Positions 23,565 to 35,018 of a stretch of 64,000 nucleotides of DNA are shown in pieces. The stretch lies in NCBI GenBank assembly GCA_910589415.1, contig OU342633.1, forward strand, positions 17,956,858 to 18,020,857. The letters are read 5' to 3'. The number at the start of each line of letters is the position of its first letter. Position 1 is the first letter of the stretch. The position numbers and the translations under genes are program-made. The stretch comes from Malachius bipustulatus (Eukaryota > Arthropoda > Insecta > Coleoptera > Melyridae). The notes below the pieces were generated by a model. The model was not told the DNA's origin. It saw only the letters and a program-made list of their open reading frames with translations, and searched no databases.

Positions 23565-23710
23565 AAAAACACAGACGATGATAATAATATTTTACGTGAA
23601 AGTTCACGATGCCATTTTTGTGAAAATTGCAGGTGTTTGCCAAAACGACCTTCTTCAAGCGAATTCCAGGAGAGAAAAGAAAGGTGAGATCTCAGGTATC
23701 GGCGTACCGG

Positions 23711-23770
23711 ATCGAAACTCGACAGTCGAAAACGACGAAACTCGGCAGTCGAGGTCGACGAAACTCGAGG
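23711..23770. repeat. Short tandem repeat, unit about 24 bp
   Basis: Three partial copies of CGAAACTCG(A/G)CAGTCGA in a CpG-rich context, at about 23712, 23736 and 23759. Confidence 0.55.
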
Positions 23771-24614
23771 CCTCCAGCCGGCCGTGTTTGCACTGAACTA
23801 AAAGCCACCATCATCACTCACTCATGCGACGCGCGCAACGCGGTTGTCTCCGGGTCGCTGGCATTTAGCCAGTAAGTACAAAATGTACATTACAAAGTTC
23901 ATGAAATATTCTCAAAAATGTTTATTTTTTATGCGAGGTTCGATGGCAGGTGATTCAGTGGGAAGTACCATAAATTGAAGAGCTTGTAGATAAAGCCTTT
24001 CAATAATAAAATTTTAAGAAAATTCAAATAAATTTTTTCCGCAAATGTATTTTAACCGCGTGATACGTGAAACAGGTCTTTATTGTATCTTTCTACAGAG
24101 AAATATTATCATTTTGTCTGCAATTTTGTCTATAGGTTTCCTTTTTCTGTCATTCTGTCATGAAAAATTCTGTCATTTCATAATAAGTATCCATATATAA
24201 GTACTCTACCATTTTCTTTACAAGAATTGCAAAATTTTATATTTATTCTGAATGAGATTTTCTTTTTTTATAACTGTCAAATTTTTTTTGCAAAAAAATA
24301 CAAAATATGGCATTAGTTTTTAAATTTTGGGAAAATGTCACAAGAAAAAATTGTCTAATGTTTAATTTTTCAACTATGTACCAATTTTGAGCCCTGTAAT
24401 TTTATTTTTAAAACATTTTTAAGTCAGTCTTCTTTATAAAAATTTAAAAATCCAACAAATTGAAGGCTGGCTGCCATTTTTTGTTTTATTTTATTTTTTT
24501 TTATTGAAAACAATCACTTCAGGTAAATCACGTTGTAAAGGGAAGCGGTTCGGTACATGAAGGAAGTTTGAAATAAAGAACCAGGGGTAACGAGTTGAAC
24601 CTGACAGGGTTGAG

Positions 24615-24909
24615 CTATTGCAGCTTGACGTGTGTTTCTGCCCGGCCTCTTCTAGGTGGGATCAAACGGGCCACGTCTTTTGAACACTTCCCAGAAAAAA
24701 ATCCGTAAAACAGGCACAGGTCAGCTACTTTTCTAAGATGTTCAAGATTATCTATTTTTTTGTTATAGCCTGGTCCTTGATAAAGTGGATGGTTGATAAA
24801 GTGGATTGCTCTTTGCTGTATGCAGTCAAGAAATCTCAACGTATGTTTAGAAGCTGAACTCAAAACATGTGAGCAGTATTCCAAAGATGGTCGGATCTGG
24901 AGCCTTGTA
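24615..24909 (-). pseudogene. Jockey-like LINE fragment, distal part
   Basis: C-terminal end of a non-LTR retrotransposon ORF2 on the minus strand: IRPSLEYCSHVLSSASKHTL, RFLDCIQQRAIHFI and VADLCLFYGFF are typical. The proximal part of the same copy lies at 25909-26280, on the far side of the foldback inserted at 24910-25908. The stop lies near 24615, after a short arginine-rich tail. Confidence 0.85.
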
Positions 24910-25908
24910 CCGGGTGAGTCATTAAGAATGGTCATCGGGTATATCTCATTAATGATATATTCCTATTTTTATATCCAAAAACTGCGTTTTTTAGAATTTG
25001 GGAATATCTCATGACGTAAACTTTCAATTGTTTTTCACCACTGTAATAATAAAAAATAATAAAAAAAATATATTTGCTAAGTGAACCGACTTCATAGCTC
25101 CAATTATTATTGAGAAAACAAATAGTTTTCCTTCTTCTGTCGACTGCATCTTACAAATTTTTCTTTTTGTGACCACCGCAAACGCTAGAGGGCGTTATCT
25201 GACATGTAAGGGAATATCGCGAATAAAAAAAATAAAAATGAAATGGAATGGTATATTCACTTTTACATAGTAAAATCGAGAACTAAATACTTAAGGTGTC
25301 ATTGAAAACCCCCAGATATTATTTGTTACTAATCAAGAACAATGAAGAACAGAATAAAATGGAAAATAGTAGAAAATAATATCTGGGGGTTTTCAATGAC
25401 ACCTTAAGTATTTAGTTCTCGATTTTACTATGTAAAAGTGAATATACCATTCCATTTAATTTTTATTTTTTCATTCGCGATATTCCCTTACATGTCAGAT
25501 AATGCCCTCTAGCTTCTCAGAAGAAGGAAAACTATTTGTAACGAGACTAATCTTGTTAAATTTCAGTGAAGTTAATCGGAATCATGGACAATTGAATGAA
25601 CAAAGTTTTGACGTTCCCCCACCACGTTATTTTTGAAGTTATTGGAAAAACTGCAAGATGTAAAAAATTGAGATTATTTAGGCATTAAGCTCATGATACT
25701 TTTAATATATCCTAATTTTGAAAAACAATGAGAAAATTACTATTTTTTATTTGGTCATGGCTGCTACGACCCTAGCGGTCATTTTAGAAGCTCAAAACTA
25801 TTTTCCAATGATTTTTAGGGTCACTTTCCTTGAAAAAAAATTGCCTGAGGCTGTATGACGCTTAGTTTCTGAGATATTCTCGGTGGCCGGGGTTAATGAC
25901 TCACTCGG
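24910..25908. mobile_element. Foldback DNA element F1 with TA duplication
   Basis: A 999-bp inverted-repeat element. Left end CCGGGTGAGTCATTAA, right end TTAATGACTCACTCGG. TA is present on both sides (24908-24909 and 25909-25910). The inner arms are nearly identical for more than 70 bp (about 25250-25325 against 25377-25450, including CCCCCAGATATT), with a loop of about 50 bp. The right arm has lost a segment corresponding to the GGTCACAAAAAG region near 25165. Removing the element and one TA rejoins the LINE reading frame (LLLYKA then IRPSLEY), apart from a small frameshift. No coding capacity. Mobilised, presumably, by a Tc1/mariner-type transposase. Confidence 0.9.
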
Positions 25909-26280
25909 TACAAAAGGAGAACCTGTTGAGGTGAATAAAATATCTTTGCGCGTAGTAGTTCCAAGTTTTTTCGAAGCACTCTTCGTCAAACCCGCAACAT
26001 GATCATGTTAAGATATGCTCGCTCCCAGACTCACGCCAAGCAAGAGATGGAGAGGGAAGAATAAAGTGTCCCTCCATCACCATATCCGACCCCAAAACGT
26101 TGACCTTTTTTGGAGAAGTTGCCTGCCTGGGTTTCCTCAGCATAAATTGAACTCGATTTCTATCGCCCCAAGCCCCAGGCCCCAAGCTAGAATCCCATGT
26201 CAGTCATTGGCAACTTCTTGGCTCTGCGAGAATGTGCGTCGAAGGCTGAAGTTCCGCGCATCTAAGATCTAGAAAGATTT
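25909..26280 (-). pseudogene. Jockey-like LINE fragment, proximal part
   Basis: Minus-strand continuation upstream of the fragment at 24615-24909. Reading down from 26280, frames give FNLEFN-like remnants, AEETQAGNFSKK, GSDMVMEG, PSPSLA, TKSASKKLG and RAKIFYSPQQVLLLY. These match the RT C-terminal pattern K-T-Q-A-V-x-F-S-K-K ... L-G-F-L-F-R-A-x-x-Y-F-x-P-x-Q-L-L-x-L-Y. Frameshifts are present. The copy was intact across this point until the foldback inserted. Confidence 0.8.
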
Positions 26281-28997
26281 ATGTTTCACTAATGCGCTGA
26301 TAAATATGAGACAGAGAGTCGAAAAGATTGTTGTAATGTTAAAATTAAATCAAATAAAACCGTATTTATCATTCTTGACACCCTTGCACATTTTACCCTT
26401 AATGTCTCATGCATGTGTGAACGTGGCAACGCTGCCTTAGCTGTCAATTATTTGACGGCCCGTGTCAGAGCAATCTGATTGATGTGGAATATTCGGCTCT
26501 TCATTTGAATATCTGGTCGCGATTAAACCGTACGTCCGCGCTTCGGATCTGATTTCAATATTGCACGTAGGGGCGCTTCACAAAGACATCCCTCAGAGGG
26601 GGTTATATATTGCTTCCGATATTAGAATTAGAAAACAAATTTTATGGTAATTAAATCGCTATGTTAAATGGAAATTATTAGGTTTGGAATTGGTTTTTGT
26701 TGAAGAATTTAATAGCATAATACATAATATGTATAACTACTTCGTGTATATTAGTATACATACTCATCATTAGTGTTTACATATACGTACATACTAGGTG
26801 TTATCTATTGCAGTACCTACTTAGTTAGGTTTATTATATCGCATAATAAGCGGTAATAAATCTATTTACTTGTCTAAATAAGTTTAATTACTATTTACTT
26901 CTCTTGGCAGTAGATTAGGTTTATTTATTGTTAAACTACTACAATGTGTATATTTTAAATATTTTAAATGCATAAAATATATTTCACAATATATTTTATG
27001 TACCTGTGTGTAGGTACCAATATAAATTGTATTGAAAATGTCGAAAATTATCAAAGTTGAAGAAAAAATTATTAATGTGTGCACTTTTTACATAGGCCCA
27101 ACGGCACAACTCCCAAAGTTCGCCTGGACTTGTTCTTACAATTTTGCTTACAATTTTATAAGTTGGATTTAATGACTTCTGCCTGAACGCCCACGAAATA
27201 ATTAAAAACTATTTGGGATGTAATGAAAGTATGATATTATTATTATACATATGAACTGTAAGACGTTTTTATACCTTACCTTCAGGATAATACACGCCCT
27301 GCGTCTCTCAGTACTTACGTGGTAGACTTATTTCACCTGGTTCTGGTTCGAGATCGATGGGTTTGGTTGGGAAGACTTTTTAACTACAATAAAACTCGAG
27401 ATTTCTCACATAGCTCGATATATTCAGTTTTGAGTAACAATATCCATCAAATTTGAGTATTGAGTTAACAAGTATCTCTCACAAATTAAGTTGTATGTAT
27501 ATTCACTGAGTTTCTGTATCTTTTCCTTTGAGCTACAAGCTACATGGAGGGGAAGATGGGTGCTAAGTGCCAGGAAAACCCCTCGGAAAAACCTCGCCCA
27601 TCTATGAAATTTCAATTTCATTATAATTCAAATGAACTGCTACCCTGGAAATGACTCATAGGCGATCCATATGGCTGGTGGAGATAACTGCCTCCGTGCT
27701 GATTAGCTTCCCAATGGTCATACTGTAACAAGGGAAAAGGCGCACAGAATATCGTTTAACAACAAACAAGTTTCTATTTTAAACATAAAGAAGCTGTGTA
27801 ATTTAATTAGGTGCCTGGACCTGAATTAAGAACTACTGCGCAATTAAGTACCTGGACTGGAAACTGGAAACTTCCCTTGTAATTTAATAATGAACTGTAT
27901 GATTTGTCACTTCTGGATGGTCACAGTGACGTGCGCTGCACACCTAGGCACATCATTATGGTGGATGTAGCAATTTAGTGGTTTCATCATTTTCATCATC
28001 AGAAAGTCTTGGTTGTTGTGTCTCATAGACCTTGGTTTTATTTATGAACTGAGTAATTATTTCTATGTTTATGACACGTTGTGATTGTTAACTGACGAGG
28101 GACTTTCCCTTGGCTTTTATTTATCAGATCTTTTTTTCAGAACTTACTCTAACTTAAACTCTAGGTGAGCTCTTAGTATTGGTAGTATTGTATGTCATCG
28201 AGATCGAAATTTTTGGTCTAAATCGGTATCCCTCGTTGAAGGCCGTAGTCCGTTCATCCAGATCGGAATTTGTCGTCGAAATCGGTATCCGTCGTTAAGA
28301 CTTAAAGTATTCCTAGCAGAATGAAAATTGAATGCAGAATGGGACAATAGAACGCACACTCATGCAAGCTTGGCCTTTATAGTAGGTGGTAGGTATTCAT
28401 TCATCTCCGTCGCTTGGCCCTCGGTGAAGAGGTCCCGTCGGTGTAGTTGTAGTAGGTAGGTAAGTAGAATGATACTACGTCACTGGATACGAGATTTTCA
28501 CAACTTTCCACACGTGAAATTACCGAAATTAAAGAAGCAAATAATTTCGTAATTTGATTACGTAAAACGGGTATGTTGAACAAATCCAAATTAGATTGTT
28601 TATTCAAAATAAATAACGTAAAAATCATCTTTATCGATGCCGTACAGTGTCAGAGCTGCCGTGCTACTCGTACTAGCAGTACTGGCACTGCTACTTTTCT
28701 CCGCACACTGTCTTGCTATTCTTGCGGGAAGCCCCTCCTTACACGCTGCAATCATGAACCCAATTAGATAGCAGTGACAGTTCCTATTTCCCCGTTACTT
28801 GGGATATCCATGTGCGAGAAACAGTGATTTACGACTATTTAACGCATATCTACTGAATGATTTAGAATTACGGATTAAATACCGATGATTTGAGACTAAG
28901 AATCGGCAGTAAAATTACAGTTATTTTGAAACAACTCGAAACAAATAACAGTTACAGATAATAACCGTGACAGCGAATCACAATCATAGAAAGTCGA
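26281..28997. other. Intergenic DNA with one GC-rich block
   Basis: No gene recognised. About 26390-26640 is GC-richer and free of visible repeats. Two copies of a 35-40 bp unit (GATCG(A/G)AATTT ... AATCGGTATCC) lie at 28202-28240 and 28261-28297. The remainder is AT-rich with many TAGGTA-type short motifs. Confidence 0.35.
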
Positions 28998-29180
28998 ATA
29001 GACTATACATCGGTACGGAAATTGTGTACAGTAACTGACATTTCCAAAAAAGTAATTTCAGAGAAGCGGAAAGCAGAAACTTTCGTTGCGAGAAAAATTT
29101 TCCGCTTGCCGCTTCTCTAAAATTGCATTTTTAGTACTGTCAGTTACTGTACACAATTTCCATACTAATGTATAGTCTAT
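28998..29180. mobile_element. 183-bp hairpin MITE
   Basis: Near-perfect inverted repeat from ATAGACTATACAT to ATGTATAGTCTAT. The arms contain GGAAATTGTGTACAGTAACT and TTTCAGAGAAGCGG, paired with their complements, around a loop near 29090. No coding capacity. Confidence 0.85.
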
Positions 29181-29182
29181 AG

Positions 29183-30815
29183 TAAGTAATACGTCTACTC
29201 TTCTTGTATATTAATAGAAAATCAAGTTATGACATACGGTTCGATCTCCAGGGCCAACTCGGAACGTGTTAATTTTGAACCGATCAATATTTGCCTGTAA
29301 ATTGGCATTTATCATTTTAAATATACAGACTTTTAATATTAGTGATAACATTAAAAGTCAGGAACACTTATAGAATAAAACTAAAATTGAGGAACGACCA
29401 AACCTAATATGAAAACTAGATAAAATGGGGATTACTTAGTTATGAAAATTATTGTCATTGATAATTGTTACTATGCAGCACTAAATAATAATGTTATTTT
29501 GGGACAGTCACTCTCTCAGGAGTTAGCTAATTATCAAACATTGAGGCTTGATACATTATTAAAAAATATTATGTTTTTAACAAACTGCTTAACCAGTTAA
29601 GTATGAATAGAATGTTTTCTGACTTTTTCAATTCTAAGATTGGTAAAGGAACATTGTTTTGTGATATAAGTACGATTTTTCCAATATTTTTATGGTATAT
29701 TCGTTTAATAAAGACCTTACAAATAATTAAGTTTAGTAGCCAAAATATTTTCTGTCTTACTCATTATTCACTAGTCGATCGACTCGATCGTTCATGTGGT
29801 TAAGGCGCTATAAATTCAACTTCCAGACGCCACGTATATCGTTCTTTCTGTTGGAAGAAAATTCGAAACAGGTTCCGAATCCTTGTAGGTTCAGAGCCTC
29901 TTCTAGATGTTATTTATGAATGAAACCGCGTAAGTGTCGATTTAATTTACAATTGTATCTAGATTTGGTCCGACAGAGACCCGGTCATTATTAACCGTCT
30001 TCAGTTAATTCAGTTTTCGTGTTCTGGACTGGTTCGGGGGGTCCGGTAGCATTCACTGGGGCCATCTAGATTAGATAGGGGCCTCGCATTCGAGTATTCG
30101 ACAGTCAAGCGTTATCTTGGACTTGTACATCATCCTTGGGCTATCTTGTTTATATCCTTTCAATTCGTGGTAAAATTCAAAGTTAGAATTGTTTATTTTA
30201 ATGGGTTGCGTGGTACAAGATACAGGCAAATGAAAATACGTTAGCAGATAATTTAATTTTGTTACCAATTATAATACTGATATAGTGAGAAGTACACAAA
30301 TTAACGTATTCATTATTAGTGTATTCTTGGACATGTGATATACCTTCTCATTAATTAATTTATATTTTTCTCTTCGACCATCAAGTAATGCTTTCTTTAT
30401 ACTGCAAATTTCAATTAACTAATGACGTACGAGTACAATATCAGTTAACTAATGACGTACATTCCGCATGCGATGAGGGAAAATTCTAGTCTCCTCCGGT
30501 TAGAGTCAATCAAAGCTCGGCATTTTGAAAACTCATTTTCGGAATTCACTGCATGACGTCAATATGTTAAGAAAACGCATTAATATCGCCCGACTAACAA
30601 TAATTGAAATACCATCCGAAAAAACCACGATCGATTGCACTCTGCTCTTGGTTTATCTGTAAAACCCGATTCTTGTTCATTCGACTCTAACCTGTATCGC
30701 CGGTTCGAGTTCGATTTTTCACTAAGGCAATATTATCATCGCCTTAATGCTACAACTAGGTAACTTCAAAAAATTCGATTTTTGTGAAATCGATTTGTTA
30801 ATGATTATTTCTTCA
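29183..30815. other. Intergenic DNA, no gene seen
   Basis: A possible, weak SINE-like region lies at 29788-29885: GTGGTTAAGGCGC resembles a tRNA A box and GGTTCCGAATCC a B box, but they are about 67 bp apart, wider than normal. A 19-bp unit (CA(A/G)TTAACTAATGACGTAC) is repeated at 30412 and 30442. About 29940-30090 and 30470-30740 are GC-richer and low-copy. Confidence 0.35.
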
Positions 30816-31139
30816 CACTAACACACAACCGGAGCACCAGAATGCGCTCCAAGTTGCTGCTGATAGCCTTTCATTCGAGACCAATTTGCCTTTGGAAGAT
30901 GTGCCTATATTAATGAAAGTAGACGAACAAAGTGGAGCGTTACACCAATTAAAAAGTGTTGATAGGGCTGTTGATACACCTTTGACATCAGAAAATTGTC
31001 TGACAATCCCAATAACGAGGTTCCCATAACTGAAGAACTCGTCGAAGAGCTTCATCTGCATCCTTTTCTGTTGAAAATAATTTTATGTGTCAGGCGACTA
31101 CAGAAGACGTTAACGACGACCATTTGCAGGGAGATACCG

Positions 31140-31200
31140 GTAGGTGTAATTAGTTTTTATAAGTTTTATTTTTATTTTCATACTACAGTTTTATGCACAG
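31140..31200 (+). other. Intron 1 of transposase-like gene
   Basis: GTAGGTGTAA at the 5' side and TTATGCACAG at the 3' side. Splicing joins GDT to DSNTS in one frame. Length 61 nt, normal for an insect intron. An alternative acceptor (TACTACAG) lies at 31188. Confidence 0.5.
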
Positions 31201-31560
31201 ATTCAAATACTTCATGATCAGAATATAAGCCAGAATCAGTGCGCTCCGTGTGCTCGAGTAATATCGATAGTGAAGAAGAGTTGATCAACGACGAACCCGT
31301 AACTCATGACAGTGAATTTACTGGTATGGAAACATCCAGAAACATCACAAAAACACAAAAACTGCGAAAGCGGAAACAAGACTTCTCAAACTGGGATCGT
31401 AATATTGCTAAGCAAAGAAGACAAAATGGAGAATGTTACATGTCTAAACGAGGAAAACATATACCTGGCACATCACTCAAATCACCCTGTCCACGTACAT
31501 GCCGGAGAAAGTGCTGGGAAAGGCTGTCTGAAGAAAACAGGTTAAGCATTTTTCAACTAG

Positions 31561-31586
31561 GTAAGTACTTAAGTATTATTCACTAG
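31561..31586 (+). other. 26-nt GT..AG interruption in transposase-like gene
   Basis: Segment GTAAGTACTT ... CACTAG. Removing it joins FQL to GEYTRQRDF, the sense frame. It has consensus splice ends but is shorter than known insect introns, so it may be a shrunken intron or a small insertion with a CTAG repeat at both borders. Confidence 0.45.
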
Positions 31587-31864
31587 GAGAGTATACGCGT
31601 CAAAGAGATTTCATTCATAGTAATACAGATAGATACAAAAAGAAAGTTATCACTAAAGATGAATCAAGACGAGTTTATTCCATAAAGTTTTTCTTGCCCG
31701 TTGAAAACGAAAAAATTGAAACATGTAGGACAATGTTCATAAATACGCTTGGAATTAAAAAAGGTGTGGTTGATATTGCCATGAAAAGTAGAAGTCTGGA
31801 AAACACTTCCCTAGGCGACAGAAGAGGAAAATTTGTGAAAAAAGCTTTACCTACTCCTGTAATT

Positions 31865-32932
31865 GAGGAGTTCGCGTGCAAAACCGGATATATCCACTTT
31901 TTACCCAAAATCATGTTTCAGTGGTTTCTGGATGCACGTCGTGATATCTATAGGCCCATGTATCCGTTTGTAACCAAAACCGTATAAATCCCTTTAAAAT
32001 CGTTAAGTAAAGTTCAACATTTGGTGCAAAACCGGTTATATCCAAATTTTGTGAACAAAAGCGGATATATCCAAATAAACAAGTCTGTGCGCAGAAAAAC
32101 ACTCGGTCCTGACTGGCAAATGTACGACGTTAAAGAACTTCATAAGGTGTATAAGAAAATAAAGAGAATTTCGGAATGCAAAAAAATTCACTTGAAAAAT
32201 TTCTGAATAAAAATAATAAAACTACTATTAAAGTAAAGACGTTTCAATTTTATCTCTTCGCAGCATCTGACACAACTTGGGAGTCACTTCTCAAGAAAGG
32301 AAAATCTGAAGATAACTTACAGCTAAATAGATTACCATTAGGTAATTTTATACCAGAAAAAAAAAAAAAGAAAAAAGTTTGACTCATTTGATGAAGGAGC
32401 ATTTTGGGGAAGATTGGAGAGCCAGGAAAGACCTTTTGTGGTATAAAAACTTTTTAGACGGTAGCGGAGGAGAAAATATAGATATTTTGGAAAATAAAGA
32501 AACACAAGAAGGAGACGAGCCATGCGATTGCCTTCACGAAGATACTGCAATACATATATAATTATTTTTGTTATTTTTTCAAAGACTGCTTGAGTTAAGA
32601 GTGTTTTTTAATAATAATTTTTTTGTTAATTGTTCAAAAACTGCTTAAATGAACTTATTTTGTTTTTTTTTTCAAGAAAAATTAATATTTTTTTCCTCAA
32701 TGTATTTCATTTGTTTTCAAAACCGGATATATCCATATTTTTTTTGCTAATAACGCCAATGTGATTGCGATTTTTACAAAAAAAATTACGTCAACCAATT
32801 GGTTAGCCCATTATAATAAAACCTATCTTTTCAAAATAACAATATTTCTTTTAGTTAATATGTAGGGTGTTTTTTTCATCTCCTGAAAAATTTCTAAAAG
32901 TGGATATATCCGGTTTTGCATGCGACCTCCTC
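31865..32932. mobile_element. 1.07-kb TIR element with AATT duplication
   Basis: Inserted into the transposase-like gene. The target duplication AATT is at 31861-31864 and 32933-32936. Removing 31865-32936 restores one uninterrupted frame (PTPVI then DGVKRHIESF). Terminal inverted repeats of about 38 bp run inward from GAGGAG(T/G)TCGC(G/A)TGCAAAA. The motif CCGGATATATCC or a one-base variant occurs at 31884, 32032, 32061, 32723 and, inverted, 32902, with a degraded copy near 31974. An internal frame around 32230-32560 (LPLGNFIPEKKKK, HLMKEHFGEDWRARKDLLWY) has protein-like composition and may be a captured or residual transposase C-terminus. Confidence 0.85.
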
Positions 32933-33698
32933 AATTGATGGTGTAAAAAGACACATCGAGAGTTTTGCTGTAGTCCCGTCCCGTTACTGCCGTTCTACAA
33001 CGAACCGGAAATATTTAGATGCATCCCTTAACATTTCGCTTATGTATAAGTTGTATTGTGAAGTTGAGGATGGCCAGAAAGCCACGGAAGCAGTTTACCG
33101 TAAAATTTTCACTGAAAATTATAATCTTGGCTTTCATAGACACAAGAAAGATCAATACAGGTCTTGCATGAACTTTGAAAATGCCTCGGAAAATGATAAA
33201 GTGAGTTTACGTGACGATTGTGATACTCATATTAAATTAAAGAGCCGAGCCCGATTAGAAAAGCAGAATGATAAGCAAGTAGCTCTGGAATCATTAGGCA
33301 AAATCATCAGATGTAATTTTGATTTGCAGCAAGTTTTATCAGTACCACGCGATCCCAAAAATAATGCTCTCTTCTATAAAAGACGACTAACCACATACAA
33401 TTTTACTGTCTATAATGTAGTTTCAAAAACTGGTGACATGTGGCATGAGGCCGACGGAAGACGAGGAAGCTGTGAAGTTGCAATCTGTCTGTACGTCTAT
33501 TTCAAGTCGCTACCTGATTCGGTGGAAAAATTTACATGTTTTAGTGACAGATGCGGAGGACAGAACTTGACCAGTTAGTAGCAGTTATCTGCATGCATGC
33601 AGTGCAAGATATTCCAAAACTTGAATCCATAGATCATAACTTTTTGACGGTTGGGCATAGTGAAATGGAATGTGACTCTATGCATTCCGCCATTGGTG

Positions 33699-33759
33699 GT
33701 GAGTATTGATAAAAATGATAAATGAGGAAGAGTTCTACACGATTTTTGATTTCTTATAG
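33699..33759 (+). other. Intron 3 of transposase-like gene
   Basis: Donor GTGAGTATTG, acceptor TTTCTTATAG, 61 nt. Splicing links SMHSAIG to GTEFKRLEKTNWPEDW in frame. Confidence 0.65.
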
Positions 33760-34305
33760 GAACTGAGTTCAAGAGGCTTGAAAAAACCAACTGGCCTGAG
33801 GATTGGAAAATGATTGCAAGAAGTGCTAGACGGAAAGGTGAGAAACCATACGTCGTTCACAATCCTAACATGAAAGATATCATCGACGGAAATCGTATAC
33901 TAATGAGAACTTGATAATCCGAAAACAAACAGACGATGGTTTCCAATTCAACTGAATATGAAGGACAAGACCCTCAAATTTCAATTCAAGAATAGTTTTG
34001 ATGGTTGTTTTAAAGAACTCGATTGTAATAAGAATAACAGACGAAAATCGTCAGTATGGTTAAAACGTCTGTACAAATCTCACCCAATATCCATTCAAAA
34101 ATATAAGGACCTAATGTCATTCTTTGAAAATAAAGCAAATAAACCGCCAGCGATTGACATAATTCATAAACCGTTTTACCAAAATTTACAACATTCAAAA
34201 AATGTTACTGAAGATGTTGATATTAATGAAGATGGGGGAGTAACAGAGTTCGTGAACTCGAGTGACTTGATTCTACGTAGCGTTCACGTAGGTACTTCAA
34301 TTTAA

Positions 34306-35018
34306 TATATTTATGCTGTCCTAGCGGAGAATCAATTAGACATGCAGACGGGTTTTCACGTGAATGCAAAAAAGGCAGCCCATTGGGATTCCAAATTGCT
34401 GTGAACCATCTTTTGCAACAGCACCCACAAACCGAATATAAAGAAAAGGCAGCGAACAGTTAGGTTGCCCGATAACGATACTGAGACAATGCACACTTCT
34501 TTACTCTTCCACATTAACCCCAGTACTTGATGCACCTTTGAAGATAAGGTCCAAAGATTTCCATGGCGTTAACTTGATCACTTGACTTAACACCCGAAAA
34601 CGTATACATATTATTATGTTGATATAAAAGTTGCACTAAAAAAATATATAAAAAATACACTAAAATAGGAGATGGAGAAGAGTCAATCAGTTACTATGTA
34701 GGTATTTCTTCGGTTCACGGGAGAAGGACTTCAAAAACTTTTATGCTTGGTTTTTGTTAAATGTTATCCTGAATCCTCACTGAAATATTACTTTTGACTG
34801 CTTGAGCTTTCACTGCAAGATGTGTGCAATGTCGAACTAAAGAAATAAACACAGAAAATGCACTTTGGAAGCCGTCACTACACGTGGTTGTCGGTTGTTT
34901 GTAATAAATAATCACTAGAGAGAAAGCTCAGTCAAGACGGATCCTGATCAAATTGCTGAGATACTGAATCATACTTTACAAACAATACTTCTGAATCAAC
35001 TCCAAAACACTGTGTCTC
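34306..35018. other. No gene seen
   Basis: Sequence between the transposase-like gene and a LINE 3' end. It presumably contains the 3' end of the former, but no terminal repeat was recognised. Confidence 0.3.

Larger units (their letters stand above)
22966..24600. other. No gene; short GC-rich repeats
   Basis: Contains the two minisatellite-like stretches listed separately. About 23630-23880 is CpG-rich and ends with GCCAGTAAGTA, which resembles a splice donor. A non-coding first exon is conceivable but unsupported. 23880-24600 is AT-rich with nothing recognised. Confidence 0.3.
30820..34305 (+). pseudogene. Intron-containing DDE-type transposase-like gene
   Basis: A gene of an insect-wide repetitive family, probably a DNA transposon transposase with an RNase H fold; Sola-like is my best guess. 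Visible parts in order: an acidic N-terminal region (30835-31139); an intron 31140-31200; DSNTS, a stop, SEYKPESVRSVCSS and a basic region (31201-31560); EYTRQRDF after a 26-nt GT..AG segment (31561-31586); KFFLPVENEKIETCRTMF and a block ending ALPTPVI (to 31864). After the inserted element come DGVKRHIESFAVVPSRYC, YRKIFTENYNLGFHRHKKDQ, YNVVSKTGDMWHEADGRRGS and FSDRCGGQN (an acidic, probably catalytic site). Next are VGHSEMECDSMHSA, an intron 33699-33759, NWPEDWKMIARSARRKGEK and a C-terminal block RLYKSHPISIQKYKDL. It is broken by one stop, frameshifts near 33570 and 33910, and the 1.07-kb insertion. Element ends were not found. Confidence 0.65.

Noticed and set aside
23345..23572. Minus-strand frame with repeated EQVFLR-like peptides as a repeat protein
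   Set aside because: The periodicity is explained by a GC-containing minisatellite; no flanking coding signal.
29788..29885. tRNA gene or clear SINE
   Set aside because: A- and B-box-like motifs are about 67 bp apart and no cloverleaf can be drawn; kept only as a note.
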